From the NCBI RefSeq assembly GCF_007176755.1, contig NZ_BJTV01000003.1:248001-312000 (forward strand): a stretch of 64,000 bases of DNA, written 5' to 3'. The notes under the pieces are model-generated. The model saw nothing but the letters and a program-made list of their open reading frames with translations. It had not been told where the DNA came from and searched no databases. The position numbers were made by a program, and so were the translations under genes. Source of the stretch: Streptomyces sp. 1-11. Its GTDB lineage: Bacteria > Actinomycetota > Actinomycetes > Streptomycetales > Streptomycetaceae. Below, piece by piece: positions 31,636 through 40,067 of the stretch (positions are counted from its first letter, which is position 1; the number at the start of each line of letters is the position of its first letter).

Positions 31636-32625
31636 ATGCGCGTACTGGTCACCGGCGGCGCCGGGTTCATCGGGTCCCATGTCGTCGACGCCCTGCGGGC
31701 ACACGGGCACGAGCCGGTCGTGTACGACGTCCGGGACGACCCCGGTGCCGACGTCCGCGACCCGGCGGCGGTCGCCCGCGCGCTCGCCGGGATGGACGCG
31801 GTCTGCCACCAGGCCGCTATGGTGGGCCTCGGCGACGGCGTCGCGGACGCGGCCGGGTACGTCTCGCACAACGACCTGGGCACCGCCGTCCTGCTCGCCG
31901 CGATGGCCGGGGCGGGCGTGCGGCGGCTGGTGCTGGCGGGCTCGATGGTGGTGTACGGGGAGGGCCGCTACGAGTGCCCGGCGCACGGCGTCGTACGTCC
32001 CGGACCGCGCGCCGAAGCCGGGCTGGCGGCCGGCCGCTTCGAACCGGACTGCCCGCTCTGCGGCGCCGAACTGGCCCCGGGACTGGTCGCCGAGGACGCC
32101 CCGGCCGACCCGCGCAACGTCTACGCCGCCACCAAGCTCGCCCAGGAGCACCTGTCCGCCGCGTGGGCGCGCTGCACCGGCGGCACGGCCGTCTCGCTGC
32201 GCTACCACAACGTGTACGGCCCCCGGATGCCCCGCGACACCCCCTACGCGGGCGTCGCCTCCTTCTTCCGCTCGGCCCTCGAACGCGGTGAGCCGCCGAG
32301 GGTGTTCGAGGACGGGCGGCAGCGCAGGGACTTCGTCCACGTGCGTGACGTGGCCGCCGCCAACGTGACCGCGCTGGAGGCCGGCGGGCGCCCCGGGACG
32401 CTCACCGCGTACAACACCGGCAGCGGTGAGCCGCACACGGTCGGCGAGCTGGCCGCCGCCCTGGCCGCGGCGCACGGCGGCCCCGAGCCGCTGGTCACCG
32501 GCGAGTACCGGCTGGGCGACGTCCGCCACATCACGGCGGACTCCTCCCGCCTGCGCGCGGAACTCGGCTGGCGGCCGAAGACCGGCTTCGAGGCGGGCAT
32601 GCGGGAGTTCGCCCGCAACCGCTGA
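31636..32625 (+). CDS. NAD-dependent epimerase/dehydratase with cysteine-rich insertion
   Basis: A 329-residue extended SDR. Rossmann motif VLVTGGAGFIGSHVVDALRA at the N-terminus; active-site YAATK near residue 157. Between strand and active site lies an insertion with YECPAHG and DCPLCGAEL, four Cys/His in zinc-ribbon spacing, seen in some actinobacterial nucleotide-sugar epimerases. The start lacks a ribosome binding site, and TAGCGT at 31624-31629 lies 6 bases before ATG, suggesting a leaderless mRNA. It likely modifies a nucleotide sugar for the glyco-genes at 34.7-39.9 kb. Confidence 0.92.
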   Translation: MRVLVTGGAGFIGSHVVDALRAHGHEPVVYDVRDDPGADVRDPAAVARALAGMDAVCHQAAMVGLGDGVADAAGYVSHNDLGTAVLLAAMAGAGVRRLVLAGSMVVYGEGRYECPAHGVVRPGPRAEAGLAAGRFEPDCPLCGAELAPGLVAEDAPADPRNVYAATKLAQEHLSAAWARCTGGTAVSLRYHNVYGPRMPRDTPYAGVASFFRSALERGEPPRVFEDGRQRRDFVHVRDVAAANVTALEAGGRPGTLTAYNTGSGEPHTVGELAAALAAAHGGPEPLVTGEYRLGDVRHITADSSRLRAELGWRPKTGFEAGMREFARNR

Positions 32626-32765
32626 GCCGGCGCGGGCGGCGCGGCCGTGCGCCGACGCCCCGCGGGTGCCCCGGCGGGGACGCGCTCCGGTCCGTGCCGG
32701 GCGGCCGCGTTCACCCTGCGCCCGGCCGGCGCGCGGGCGGGCGGACGCGTCCGCGGACCCCGGCT

Positions 32766-33878
32766 CTACGGCCCGGCCGCCGGCAGGGTCACCTCGAAGC
32801 GGCAGCCGCCGGGGATGTTGCGCACCGAGGCGTGGCCCTGGTGTGCCTCCACGATGCCGCGGACGATCGCGAGACCGAGCCCCGCCCCCGCCGGGGGCGT
32901 CCGGGCGTCCGTGCCCCGCCAGCCGGTGTCGAAGACGCGGGGCAGGTCCTCCTCCGGGATGCCGCCGCAGCCGTCCGACACCGACAGCAGCACGCCCCCG
33001 GGCGCGCGTTCGGCGGCGACGGCGACCGTGCCGTCGGCGGGGGTGCGGCGGATCGCGTTCACCAGCAGGTTGGCCAGCACCCGGCTCATCTCCCTGCCGT
33101 CGACCTCCACCGGCACCGGCTCCACCCCGTCCCCCACCAGCCGCACGCCGTGCTCGCGGGCGAGCGGGCCGACGCCCGCGAGGGCGTCGCCGACCAGGTC
33201 GTACACGGAGACGCGGGCCGGACTGAGGGGGAGCGTGCCGGCGTGGATGCGGGAGAGCTCGAAGAGGTCGCCGACCATGTCGTTGAGGCGCTCCACCTCG
33301 GTGCGGATCTGCCTGAGGTAGCGGTCCGGGTCGGTGGCCACCTTGTCCTCCAGGGCCTCCGACATGGCGCGCAGCCCGGCGAGCGGGGTGCGCAGGTCGT
33401 GCGAGATCCAGGCGACCAGCTCGCGCCGGGAGGTCTCCAGCGCGCGTTCGCGGTCCCGGGACGCGGCCAGCCGGGCGCTGGTGGCGGCCAGTTCGCGGCT
33501 GAGCGCGTCCAGTTCGGCGGTGGCCGGGGCGGCGGGCGCGGCGAAGGCGCCGCCGTCGCCGAAGTTCCGTGCCGCGTCGGTGAGTTCCCGGCTGCGGGCG
33601 ACCACCCAGCGGCCCAGCAGCAGTGCGGTGGCCAGCGAGACGACGGCCGCCATGGCGACCACCGCGGTCACGACCCGCAGGTCGTGGGCGGACAGGAACA
33701 TCGCCCGGGCCACCGCCATGGTCCCGGCGAGCATGGCCACCACCCCGACGGCGGCCACCACGGCGAGCGAGACGGTGAGCGAGCGCCTGCGGATCAGACG
33801 CAGCACGGCCGCGCCCGCGAGGCCGGTGGCGGCGGCGCCGAGGAAGGCGTAGAGGGCGATGAGGAGGTTGTCGCGCAC
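32766..33878 (-). CDS. HAMP-containing sensor histidine kinase
   Basis: A 370-residue kinase, GTG start one base after the stop of the response-regulator gene. Several N-terminal hydrophobic helices (about 5-25, 35-58, 65-85) leave little extracellular sensor. HAMP-like segment follows (LLLGRWVVARSRELTDAARN), HisKA box with phospho-His LVAWISHDLRTPLAGLRAMS, and HATPase with NLLVNAIRRTP, GCGGIPEEDLPRVFD and GAGLGLAIVRGIVEAH. Cytoplasmic partner is the regulator encoded upstream. Likely senses membrane or lipid-linked signals, by the nature of the sensor. Confidence 0.94.
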   Translation of the reverse strand: MRDNLLIALYAFLGAAATGLAGAAVLRLIRRRSLTVSLAVVAAVGVVAMLAGTMAVARAMFLSAHDLRVVTAVVAMAAVVSLATALLLGRWVVARSRELTDAARNFGDGGAFAAPAAPATAELDALSRELAATSARLAASRDRERALETSRRELVAWISHDLRTPLAGLRAMSEALEDKVATDPDRYLRQIRTEVERLNDMVGDLFELSRIHAGTLPLSPARVSVYDLVGDALAGVGPLAREHGVRLVGDGVEPVPVEVDGREMSRVLANLLVNAIRRTPADGTVAVAAERAPGGVLLSVSDGCGGIPEEDLPRVFDTGWRGTDARTPPAGAGLGLAIVRGIVEAHQGHASVRNIPGGCRFEVTLPAAGP

Positions 33879-33879
33879 G

Positions 33880-34617
33880 TCAGACCGCCTCCTTGCCGGC
33901 GGTGTCGAAGCGGTAGCCGACGCCCCACACGGTCTGGATGAGCCGGGGCCGGGCCGGATCGTCCTCGATCTTGCCGCGCAGCCTGCGGACGTGGACGGTG
34001 ACGGTCGACAGGTCGCCGAAGTCCCAGCCCCACACCTCCCGCATCAGCTCCTCCCGGCCGAACGCCCGCCCCGGGTGCCGCAGGAAGAAGGCGAGCAGGT
34101 CGAACTCGCGCAGGGTGAGCAGTAGTTCGTCACCGTCCTTGGTGGCGCGGCGGGCCTCCGGGTCGACGGTCAGGCCGGCCGCGGCGAGCCGGCCGCGCGG
34201 CACGGCGGGCCGGGCGCGGCGCAGCACCGACTCGACCCGCAGCACCAGTTCGCGCGGGCTGAACGGCTTGGTGACGTAGTCGTCGGCGCCGACCTCGAGG
34301 CCGAGGACGCGGTCGTCCTCGTCGCCGCGCGCGGTGAGCATGACGACCGGCACCTGACCCCGCTCGCGCAGCCGGCGGCACACCTCCAGGCCGTCCATGC
34401 CGGGCAGCATCAGATCGAGCACCACCAGGTCCGGCCGGTGCCCGGCGGCCCGCTCGAGCGCGGCGGGACCGTCGCCTGCGCGGTCCACGGCGAACCCGGC
34501 GCGGTCCAGATACCCCGCGACGACCTCGGCGACGGTCGGGTCGTCGTCGACGACGAGGATCCGGCCCCGGGTGTCCGGCCGCCCCCCGGTGTCCGGTGTT
34601 GTGTGTGGCTGCTGCAT
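33880..34617 (-). CDS. OmpR-family winged-helix response regulator
   Basis: A 245-residue regulator; ATG 34617 after GGGTGGGGG is used, with a GTG three codons upstream in frame. Receiver: ILVVDDDPTVAEVV, phospho-Asp in LVVLDLMLPGMDGLEV, Lys in DDYVTKPFSPRELVLRV. C-terminal wHTH: LLLTLREFDLLAFFLRHPGR...REELMREVWGWDFGDLSTVTVH. It is divergent from the GT2 gene. The repeated motif TCCGTAAGG in that intergenic region and before the epimerase is a good candidate for its binding site. Confidence 0.95.
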   Translation of the reverse strand: MQQPHTTPDTGGRPDTRGRILVVDDDPTVAEVVAGYLDRAGFAVDRAGDGPAALERAAGHRPDLVVLDLMLPGMDGLEVCRRLRERGQVPVVMLTARGDEDDRVLGLEVGADDYVTKPFSPRELVLRVESVLRRARPAVPRGRLAAAGLTVDPEARRATKDGDELLLTLREFDLLAFFLRHPGRAFGREELMREVWGWDFGDLSTVTVHVRRLRGKIEDDPARPRLIQTVWGVGYRFDTAGKEAV

Positions 34618-34676
34618 GTCCCCCACCCTGGCACCGCGCCGCCGCGGCGGCCCGGTGCCGGGCGCGACGTCCGGGT

Positions 34677-34723
34677 TTCGTAAGGAGCGGGTGTCCGGTT
34701 CGTCATGGTTCGGCTCCGTAAGG
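34677..34723. promoter_or_regulatory. Two copies of the TCCGTAAGG-type motif in the divergent promoter
   Basis: TTCGTAAGG lies at 34677-34685 and TCCGTAAGG at 34715-34723, as a direct repeat 38 bases apart. Both follow CGGG or CGGC. The region separates the response-regulator gene from the GT2 gene. OmpR-type regulators typically bind direct repeats. The second copy also overlaps the ribosome binding region of the GT2 gene. Confidence 0.5.
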
Positions 34724-34731
34724 TGAACGCC

Positions 34732-35442
34732 GTGACCACCTCACCGTCCTCCACCGGCGTGGATGTCGTCCTGCCCTGTCTGAACGAGGCCGGGGCGCTG
34801 CCCTGGGTCCTGGAGCGCGTGCCGCCCGGCTGGCGCGCCCTCGTCGTCGACAACGGGTCCACCGACGGCTCCGCCGCCCTCGCCCGTTCCCTCGGCGCCA
34901 CCGTGGTGCGCGAGGAGCGGCGCGGTTTCGGCGCCGCCTGCCACGCGGGGCTGCTGGCCGCCACCGCGGACGTGGTCTGCTTCTGCGACTGCGACGCCTC
35001 CCTCGACCCCGCGCACCTGGTCCCGTTCGTCCGGGAGGTGCGTGAAGGCGGGGCCGATCTGGTCCTCGGCCGGCGCCGCCCGCAGGCCCGGGGCGCCTGG
35101 CCGGCCCACGCGCGCGCCGCCAACCTGGTGCTCGCCCGCCTGCTGCGCCGCCGCACCGGGCTGCGCCTGCACGACCTCGGCCCGCTGCGCGCCGCCCGCC
35201 GGGAGGCGCTGCTGGACCTCGGCCTCACCGACCGGCGCAGCGGCTACCCCCTGCAGATGGTGGTCCGCGCCGCCGACGCCGGCTGGCGTGTCGCCGAGCA
35301 CGACGTCCCCTACCTGCCCCGCGCCGGCGCCTCGAAGGTCACCGGCACCTGGCGCGGCACGTGGCACGCCGTGCGGGACATGAGGGCGGTCCTGGGCGAG
35401 CCGCCCGTCGCGCGGCCCCGGCCGCGGGCCGGCGGTGGCTGA
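34732..35442 (+). CDS. Glycosyltransferase family 2
   Basis: A protein of about 236 residues; GTG 34732 is used (ATG 34705 is in frame). GT-A fold: VDVVLPCLNEAGALPWVLER, VVDNGSTDGSA, GFGAACHAGLLAA, and the metal-binding CDCDASLDP. The C-terminal part lacks the transmembrane helices of DPM1-type flippase fusions, so it is soluble or peripheral. Members of this group transfer sugars to lipid carriers such as polyprenyl phosphate. It is followed by the DUF2064 and methyltransferase genes in one direction. Confidence 0.92.
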   Translation: MTTSPSSTGVDVVLPCLNEAGALPWVLERVPPGWRALVVDNGSTDGSAALARSLGATVVREERRGFGAACHAGLLAATADVVCFCDCDASLDPAHLVPFVREVREGGADLVLGRRRPQARGAWPAHARAANLVLARLLRRRTGLRLHDLGPLRAARREALLDLGLTDRRSGYPLQMVVRAADAGWRVAEHDVPYLPRAGASKVTGTWRGTWHAVRDMRAVLGEPPVARPRPRAGGG

Positions 35443-35505
35443 CCGCGCCGTGTCCCGTGTCCCCGAGGAGTCGCACCGCCCCGCGCCGCACAAGGAGAGC
35501 CCACC

Positions 35506-36117
35506 ATGACCGTCCTCCTGGTCATCGCCAAGGAGCCCCTCCCCGGCAGGGTCAAGACCCGCCTCACCCCGCCCTTCAGCCCCGCCCAGGCCGCCGCCCT
35601 CGCCGAGGCGGCCCTCGCCGACACCCTGCGCGCCGTGGCCGGGGCCCCCGCCGGCCGCAGGCTCCTCGTCCTGGACGGCCGCCCCGGCCCCTGGCTGCCG
35701 CCCGGCTTCGACGTCGTGCCCCAGTGCGCGGGCGGCCTCGACGAACGCCTCGCCGACGCCTTCGCCCACTGCTCCGGGCCGGCCCTGCTGATCGGCATGG
35801 ACACCCCGCAGGTCACCCCCGCCCTGCTCACCGTGGACTTCTCGGACTGCGACGCCTGCTTCGGCCCGGCCGAGGACGGCGGGTTCTGGGCGCTGGGCCT
35901 GGCCCGCCCCGAGCCCGCGCTGCTGCGCGGTGTGCCCATGTCGACGCCGGTGACCGGGGCCGTGCAGCGGGAGCGGCTGGTGTCCGCCGGGCTGCGGGTG
36001 CGCGACCTGCCGCGGCTGCGGGACGTCGACACCGCCGCCGACGCCCGCGCCGTCGCCGCCCTCGCCCCGCACGGCGCCTTCGCCGCGCGGCTGGCCGACT
36101 GCGCGGCGGGCCGGTGA
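35506..36117 (+). CDS. DUF2064 / TIGR04282-type glycosyltransferase
   Basis: A 203-residue protein, ATG after AAGGAGAG. It has the family pattern: VLLVIAKEPLPGRVKTRLTP at the N-terminus (nucleotide-binding GT-A start), ALLIGMDTPQVTP around residue 90, and CFGPAEDGGFWALGLARP near 122. This family is annotated as a cofactor-like or arsenosugar-type glycosyltransferase; the exact reaction is unknown. The stop overlaps the methyltransferase start (GTGA). It lies between a GT2 and a methyltransferase, suggesting one pathway. Confidence 0.92.
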   Translation: MTVLLVIAKEPLPGRVKTRLTPPFSPAQAAALAEAALADTLRAVAGAPAGRRLLVLDGRPGPWLPPGFDVVPQCAGGLDERLADAFAHCSGPALLIGMDTPQVTPALLTVDFSDCDACFGPAEDGGFWALGLARPEPALLRGVPMSTPVTGAVQRERLVSAGLRVRDLPRLRDVDTAADARAVAALAPHGAFAARLADCAAGR

Positions 36118-36845
36118 GCCCGGCCGGCGCCCCGCCCGCCTGGGCGGCCTCCGACCCGTACGCGGCCGCCCTGCGCAGCGGCCGGGGCCCGCTGTTCCTG
36201 CGCCGCGCCGACGGCCGGCTGCTGCCGCTCGACGTGGAGCGCTGGTGCGCGCGGGCGGACGCCGTGGACCGGGCGGTGCTGGCCCGCTGCGAGGGCGCCG
36301 TGCTGGACGTCGGCTGCGGCCCGGGCCGGCTGGTCGCGGAACTCGCCGCCCAGGGCCGCACGGTCCTCGGCGTCGACGTCTGCGAGGCCGCCGTCACCCG
36401 GACCGTGACGGTGGGCGGCCAGGCGCTGCGCCGCTCGGTGTTCGGCCCGCTGCCCGGCGAGGGCCGCTGGGGGACCGTGCTGCTCATGGACGGCAACATC
36501 GGCATCGGCGGCGACCCGCCCGCGCTGCTGCGGCGGATGCGCCGGCTGCTGCGTCCCGGCGGCCTGCTGATGGCCGAGACCGACCCGGCGGACGTCGACG
36601 AGCGCGCCGAGGTGCGGGTCGTCGGCCACGGCCGGGAGGCGTCCGGGGAGCCGTTCCCGTGGGCCTGGACCGGCGCCCCGGCCCTGCTCGGGGCGGCGGA
36701 GCGGGCCGGGTGGCGGACGGTCGCTCAGTGGACGGCGGGCGGGCGGTGCTTCGTCGCCCTGCGCGCCCTGAGTCCCCGCAGCGCCAGCAGCAGCGCCGAG
36801 CCGCCGAAGAGCACCGCCGTCATCAGCAGCCAGCGGCCGAGGTAG
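36114..36845 (+). CDS. SAM-dependent methyltransferase
   Basis: A 243-residue class I methyltransferase starting GTG in the stop of the preceding gene. The SAM motif is VLDVGCGPGRLVAEL at about residue 62, followed by VLGVDVCEAA. The C-terminal part is LLRPGGLLMAETDPADVDE and an RWTLLG-like AGWRTVAQW. The final 40 residues overlap, on the opposite strand, the last 121 bases of the membrane protein gene 36725-37189. Substrate probably a sugar, lipid or product of the neighbouring glycosyltransferases. Confidence 0.88.
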   Translation: MSPAGAPPAWAASDPYAAALRSGRGPLFLRRADGRLLPLDVERWCARADAVDRAVLARCEGAVLDVGCGPGRLVAELAAQGRTVLGVDVCEAAVTRTVTVGGQALRRSVFGPLPGEGRWGTVLLMDGNIGIGGDPPALLRRMRRLLRPGGLLMAETDPADVDERAEVRVVGHGREASGEPFPWAWTGAPALLGAAERAGWRTVAQWTAGGRCFVALRALSPRSASSSAEPPKSTAVISSQRPR

Positions 36846-37189
36846 ACGTCCGCCGACTGCCCGGTGGCCAGGCGGTACCGCTCGTCCACCAGGTTCAGCA
36901 CCAGCGGGAACCACACGAGCAGCAGCAGTCCCGACAGCAGGGCCGGCACCCGCACGTAGGAGGTCAGCTCGCGCCGCCCGGCCGCGCCGAGCCCGCGGAC
37001 GACCGCCCGGTCCGCCGCCGTGTACAACGGCAGCAGCACCAGGTCGTGCAGCAGCGCCGCCCCCGCGATCCACAGTGCGATCGCGCGCCAGTCACCGGCG
37101 AACAGCCGCACCCCCGCATACCCGGCGACCGCGAACGTGCAGGCCAGCAGCAGCAGTTGGAACGGACTGCCGACCGGAGGGCGGCGCAT
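36725..37189 (-). CDS. Small integral membrane protein, unknown function
   Basis: A 154-residue protein, ATG 37189 after GGAG, sharing one base with the stop of the molybdopterin gene upstream. Four hydrophobic helices (near 12-28, 35-53, 83-102, 120-138). It resembles membrane partners that accompany molybdopterin oxidoreductases but I do not recognise a named family. Its 3' end overlaps the convergent methyltransferase by 121 bases, unusual for real gene pairs; both frames keep good codon usage up to the overlap. Confidence 0.75.
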   Translation of the reverse strand: MRRPPVGSPFQLLLLACTFAVAGYAGVRLFAGDWRAIALWIAGAALLHDLVLLPLYTAADRAVVRGLGAAGRRELTSYVRVPALLSGLLLLVWFPLVLNLVDERYRLATGQSADVYLGRWLLMTAVLFGGSALLLALRGLRARRATKHRPPAVH

Positions 37190-38427
37190 CACAGGTCTCC
37201 GAAGGTCAGCCGGGCCACCCACTTGGTGTTGAGCACGCCGGGCGCTGCGGGCACGATGACGCGCGCCGGGCTGCCGTGGTCCAGGGACAGGTCCTCGCCG
37301 TTGACCGACAGGGCGAGCAGGGAGCGGCCGTCGGCCACCTGGTTGGCGCGCAGGGCCGCGCGGCGGAAGGCGCCGTGCCGCTGCAGGGACTCGACCAGCA
37401 CGTCCGGCGCCGCGCCGTCGTGGCCGACGAGCGCCGCGAGATCGCGCAGCCGCACCCCGCGCCACCACTGGTCGGCGGTCGACCAGCCCTCCACGCAGGC
37501 GATGGGCAGCGACGAGCTGTGCTGGGGGAGCCGCAGCAGCTCGGCCCGGCTGAGGCGCACCGTGCCGGTCCGCCCGGTGACGACGAGCCGCCACGCCTCG
37601 GCGCCGGTCTCGGCCGGGTCGATCCCGGCGTACGCCGCCGTCTTGTTGATCTGGAAGCCGTTCGGACCGCCGCCCGGGTCGGGGCCGCCGTGCGGCGCGA
37701 GCGGCGCGGTACGCCGCAGCGGGCCGCCCAGGCTCTGGCCCACGGTGGTCAGGAACAGCAGCAGCGAGCCGCCGCCGGCCAGCCACAGCGCTCCGCGCCG
37801 GGAGACGGTGGGCGGGTCGGGGCGCGGGGCGGTCAGGTCGCTCTCCGGCTGCTCGCGCAGCCGCCGCCGCACGGTGCGCACGGCGGCCGGCGCCTTCAGC
37901 ACGGCGTGCGCCGCGAACGCGGCGAAGAACACCCAGGCCCCGTAGAAGTGCAGCGGGTAGAAGGAGCCCGGGAAGACGTAGGCGAGCTGGATGTTGAGCA
38001 CCCCGGTGGTGAACTCGAACAGCCCGCCGCCGACGAGCAGCAGCAGCGAGAGCCGCTCCAGCGCGTGCGCGAGGGAACGGGCCGGCGGCAGCGTGAACAG
38101 CCGCGGCACCACCGACCAGAGCTTGGCCAGCAGGACCGGGACCAGGGTGACGCCGAGGGTGACGTGGACGCCCTGGGTGAACCGGTACAGCCACACCGGG
38201 CCGGTCGGCCAGGGGAACAGGTAGAACCCGAGGACGCCCTTGTCCGGCGTGGTGTCGTTCACCGGGGACAGGTCCGGGTTGTAGGCGGCGTACGACACCA
38301 GGCCGGTCACGAACAGCACGGTGACGCCCGCGAGCAGCACGAGACCGAGTACCGAGGTGAACCAGGGCCCGCGCAGGGGGCTGCGCCAGAAGCCGGGGGC
38401 GGTGGGAAGCCGGGGATGGTCGCGCAT
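37189..38427 (-). CDS. Membrane molybdopterin-dependent oxidoreductase with cytochrome b-like N-terminus
   Basis: A 412-residue protein, ATG 38427. The first 220 residues hold about five transmembrane helices with His residues (FTQGVHVTLGVTLVPVLL, LHFYGAWVFFAAFAAHAVL) reminiscent of cytochrome b-type haem-binding subunits. A transition SRRGALWLAGGG precedes the sulfite-oxidase-fold domain (about 255-410), with the molybdenum ligand Cys in LPIACVEGWSTADQWW. The active site probably faces outside. It sits in a putative operon with the small membrane protein and beside glyco-genes. Substrate unknown. Confidence 0.87.
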   Translation of the reverse strand: MRDHPRLPTAPGFWRSPLRGPWFTSVLGLVLLAGVTVLFVTGLVSYAAYNPDLSPVNDTTPDKGVLGFYLFPWPTGPVWLYRFTQGVHVTLGVTLVPVLLAKLWSVVPRLFTLPPARSLAHALERLSLLLLVGGGLFEFTTGVLNIQLAYVFPGSFYPLHFYGAWVFFAAFAAHAVLKAPAAVRTVRRRLREQPESDLTAPRPDPPTVSRRGALWLAGGGSLLLFLTTVGQSLGGPLRRTAPLAPHGGPDPGGGPNGFQINKTAAYAGIDPAETGAEAWRLVVTGRTGTVRLSRAELLRLPQHSSSLPIACVEGWSTADQWWRGVRLRDLAALVGHDGAAPDVLVESLQRHGAFRRAALRANQVADGRSLLALSVNGEDLSLDHGSPARVIVPAAPGVLNTKWVARLTFGDL

Positions 38428-38540
38428 GCCCCGACGGTAGGCCGCGAGGAGCCCCGGAAAGGCGCCTCGACCGGTGACGAAACGCTGACATCCGCCCCGT
38501 ACGACGGCTTCGGCGCGGCCGTGCGGCCTAACGTGCCGAC

Positions 38541-39938
38541 GTGACCCGCTCCCTCCGCAGTGACGCCGGCCGCGACCCGCGCCGTGCTCCCGGCCGCGGC
38601 CCGCGCGGCGACGCCGGCCGCGGCACGCGCCGTGACCTGTACGCGGCCTGCGCCGCCGCCCTGCTGGTGACGGCCGCCGTGCTGGCGGGCCGCCGCATCC
38701 AGGCCACCCGCCACACCCTGTTCGTGCACTGGCCGCCGCTGCTGGCCGAGTGGGACCCGCACCTGGGTCCCGGCACCCCGGCCGCCGTGCTCCTCGCCGC
38801 GGCCGGGGTGGCGTACGGGCCGTCGCTCGCCGCCCGCCTGCCCTGGCGCGCGCTGCTCGCGGCGGCCTGGGCGGCGGCGACGGCCTGGATCCTCTCCCTC
38901 GCGCTGGTCGACGGCTGGCACCGGGGCGTCGCGGGCCGGCTCACCACCCGCGAGGAGTACCTCCGGGTCATCGGCCGCTTCCACGACCTCCCGGCCGCCC
39001 TGCGCGACTTCAGCGGGCACATCGTCGCCGGCGCCCCCGAACCCTGGCCCGCCCATGTCGCCGGGCACCCGCCCGGTGCCACGCTCACCTTCGTCCTGCT
39101 CGACCGGGCCGGGCTGCACGGGGGCGGCTGGGCCGGACTGTGGTGCGTGCTCACCGGCGCCACGGCCTGCGTCGCCGTCCTGGTCGCGGTGCGGGCCCTG
39201 GCCGGTGAGACGCTCGCCCGCCGCGCCGCGCCCTTCCTGGTCCTGGCCCCGGCCGCGGTCTGGACGGGCACCTCGGCGGACGGCTGGTTCGCGGCGGCCG
39301 CCGCCTGGGCGGTGGCCCTGCTGGCGCTCGCGGTCACCCGGCGCTCCCTGCCGTGGGCGGCCGCCTCGGGCCTGCTGTTCGGCCTGACCTGCTACCTGTC
39401 GTACGGGCTCACGCTGATGGCCCTGCCCGGCGCCGCGGTGCTGTGGGTGGCCCGCGACGGGGTGCGCCGGCGTCCCGCGCTGCTCCTGGCCCTGCTCGCC
39501 GGACTGGCCGTCGTACCGGCGGCGTTCACGCTCGCCGGATTCGACTGGTGGACGGCGTACCGGCTGCTGGAGATCCGTTACCGCCAGGGCGTCGGCGGCA
39601 TCCGGCCCTACGGCTACTGGGTGTGGGCCGATCTGGCCGCCGCCGTGCTCATCACGGGCCCGGCGACGGCCGCGGGCCTGCGCCGGACCGCCACGGTCCT
39701 CGCCCACCGCGCGCCCCCCGCCGCCGTCCGCCTCGCCGTCCTCGTCTGCGCCGCCCTCCTCGCCCTGCTGGCCGCCGACCTGTCCGGGATGAGCAAGGCC
39801 GAGACCGAGCGGATCTGGCTGCCGTTCGCGGTGTGGCTGCTCGCGGCCTGCGCGTACCTTCCGCGCCCCCGGGCCTGGCTCACGGCCCAGGTGCTGCTCG
39901 CCCTGCTCCTGAACCACCTGCTGCTGACCGGATGGTGA
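38541..39938 (+). CDS. Polytopic membrane protein, glycosyltransferase-like
   Basis: A 465-residue protein with a GTG start. After an Arg-rich N-terminus it has about ten transmembrane helices. An extracytoplasmic loop contains FHDLPAALRDFSGHIV and HVAGHPPGATLTFVLL. The arrangement resembles GT-C polyprenol-linked mannosyl- or arabinosyltransferases, but the catalytic Asp pair near the first loop is not obvious. It is divergent to the molybdopterin gene. Context with GT2, DUF2064 and epimerase genes supports a glycan role, but function is inference. Confidence 0.75.
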   Translation: MTRSLRSDAGRDPRRAPGRGPRGDAGRGTRRDLYAACAAALLVTAAVLAGRRIQATRHTLFVHWPPLLAEWDPHLGPGTPAAVLLAAAGVAYGPSLAARLPWRALLAAAWAAATAWILSLALVDGWHRGVAGRLTTREEYLRVIGRFHDLPAALRDFSGHIVAGAPEPWPAHVAGHPPGATLTFVLLDRAGLHGGGWAGLWCVLTGATACVAVLVAVRALAGETLARRAAPFLVLAPAAVWTGTSADGWFAAAAAWAVALLALAVTRRSLPWAAASGLLFGLTCYLSYGLTLMALPGAAVLWVARDGVRRRPALLLALLAGLAVVPAAFTLAGFDWWTAYRLLEIRYRQGVGGIRPYGYWVWADLAAAVLITGPATAAGLRRTATVLAHRAPPAAVRLAVLVCAALLALLAADLSGMSKAETERIWLPFAVWLLAACAYLPRPRAWLTAQVLLALLLNHLLLTGW

Positions 39939-40067
39939 CGGGGCGGAGCCCGGTGCCCGTGAAAGGGCGGGGAGCCGGTCCACAGGCTGTGGACGACGGC
40001 GTCCGGGTCCCGTCGCGAAGTCGGCCTCCTCACCCGGAGGGCGGCCGCTTCCGTGACCCGACAGGCC

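Noticed and set aside
34732..36845. Arsenosugar biosynthesis cluster
   Set aside because: GT2, DUF2064 and methyltransferase recall such loci, but no ArsM, radical SAM arsenosugar enzyme or ars resistance gene is visible, so the assignment is not supported.
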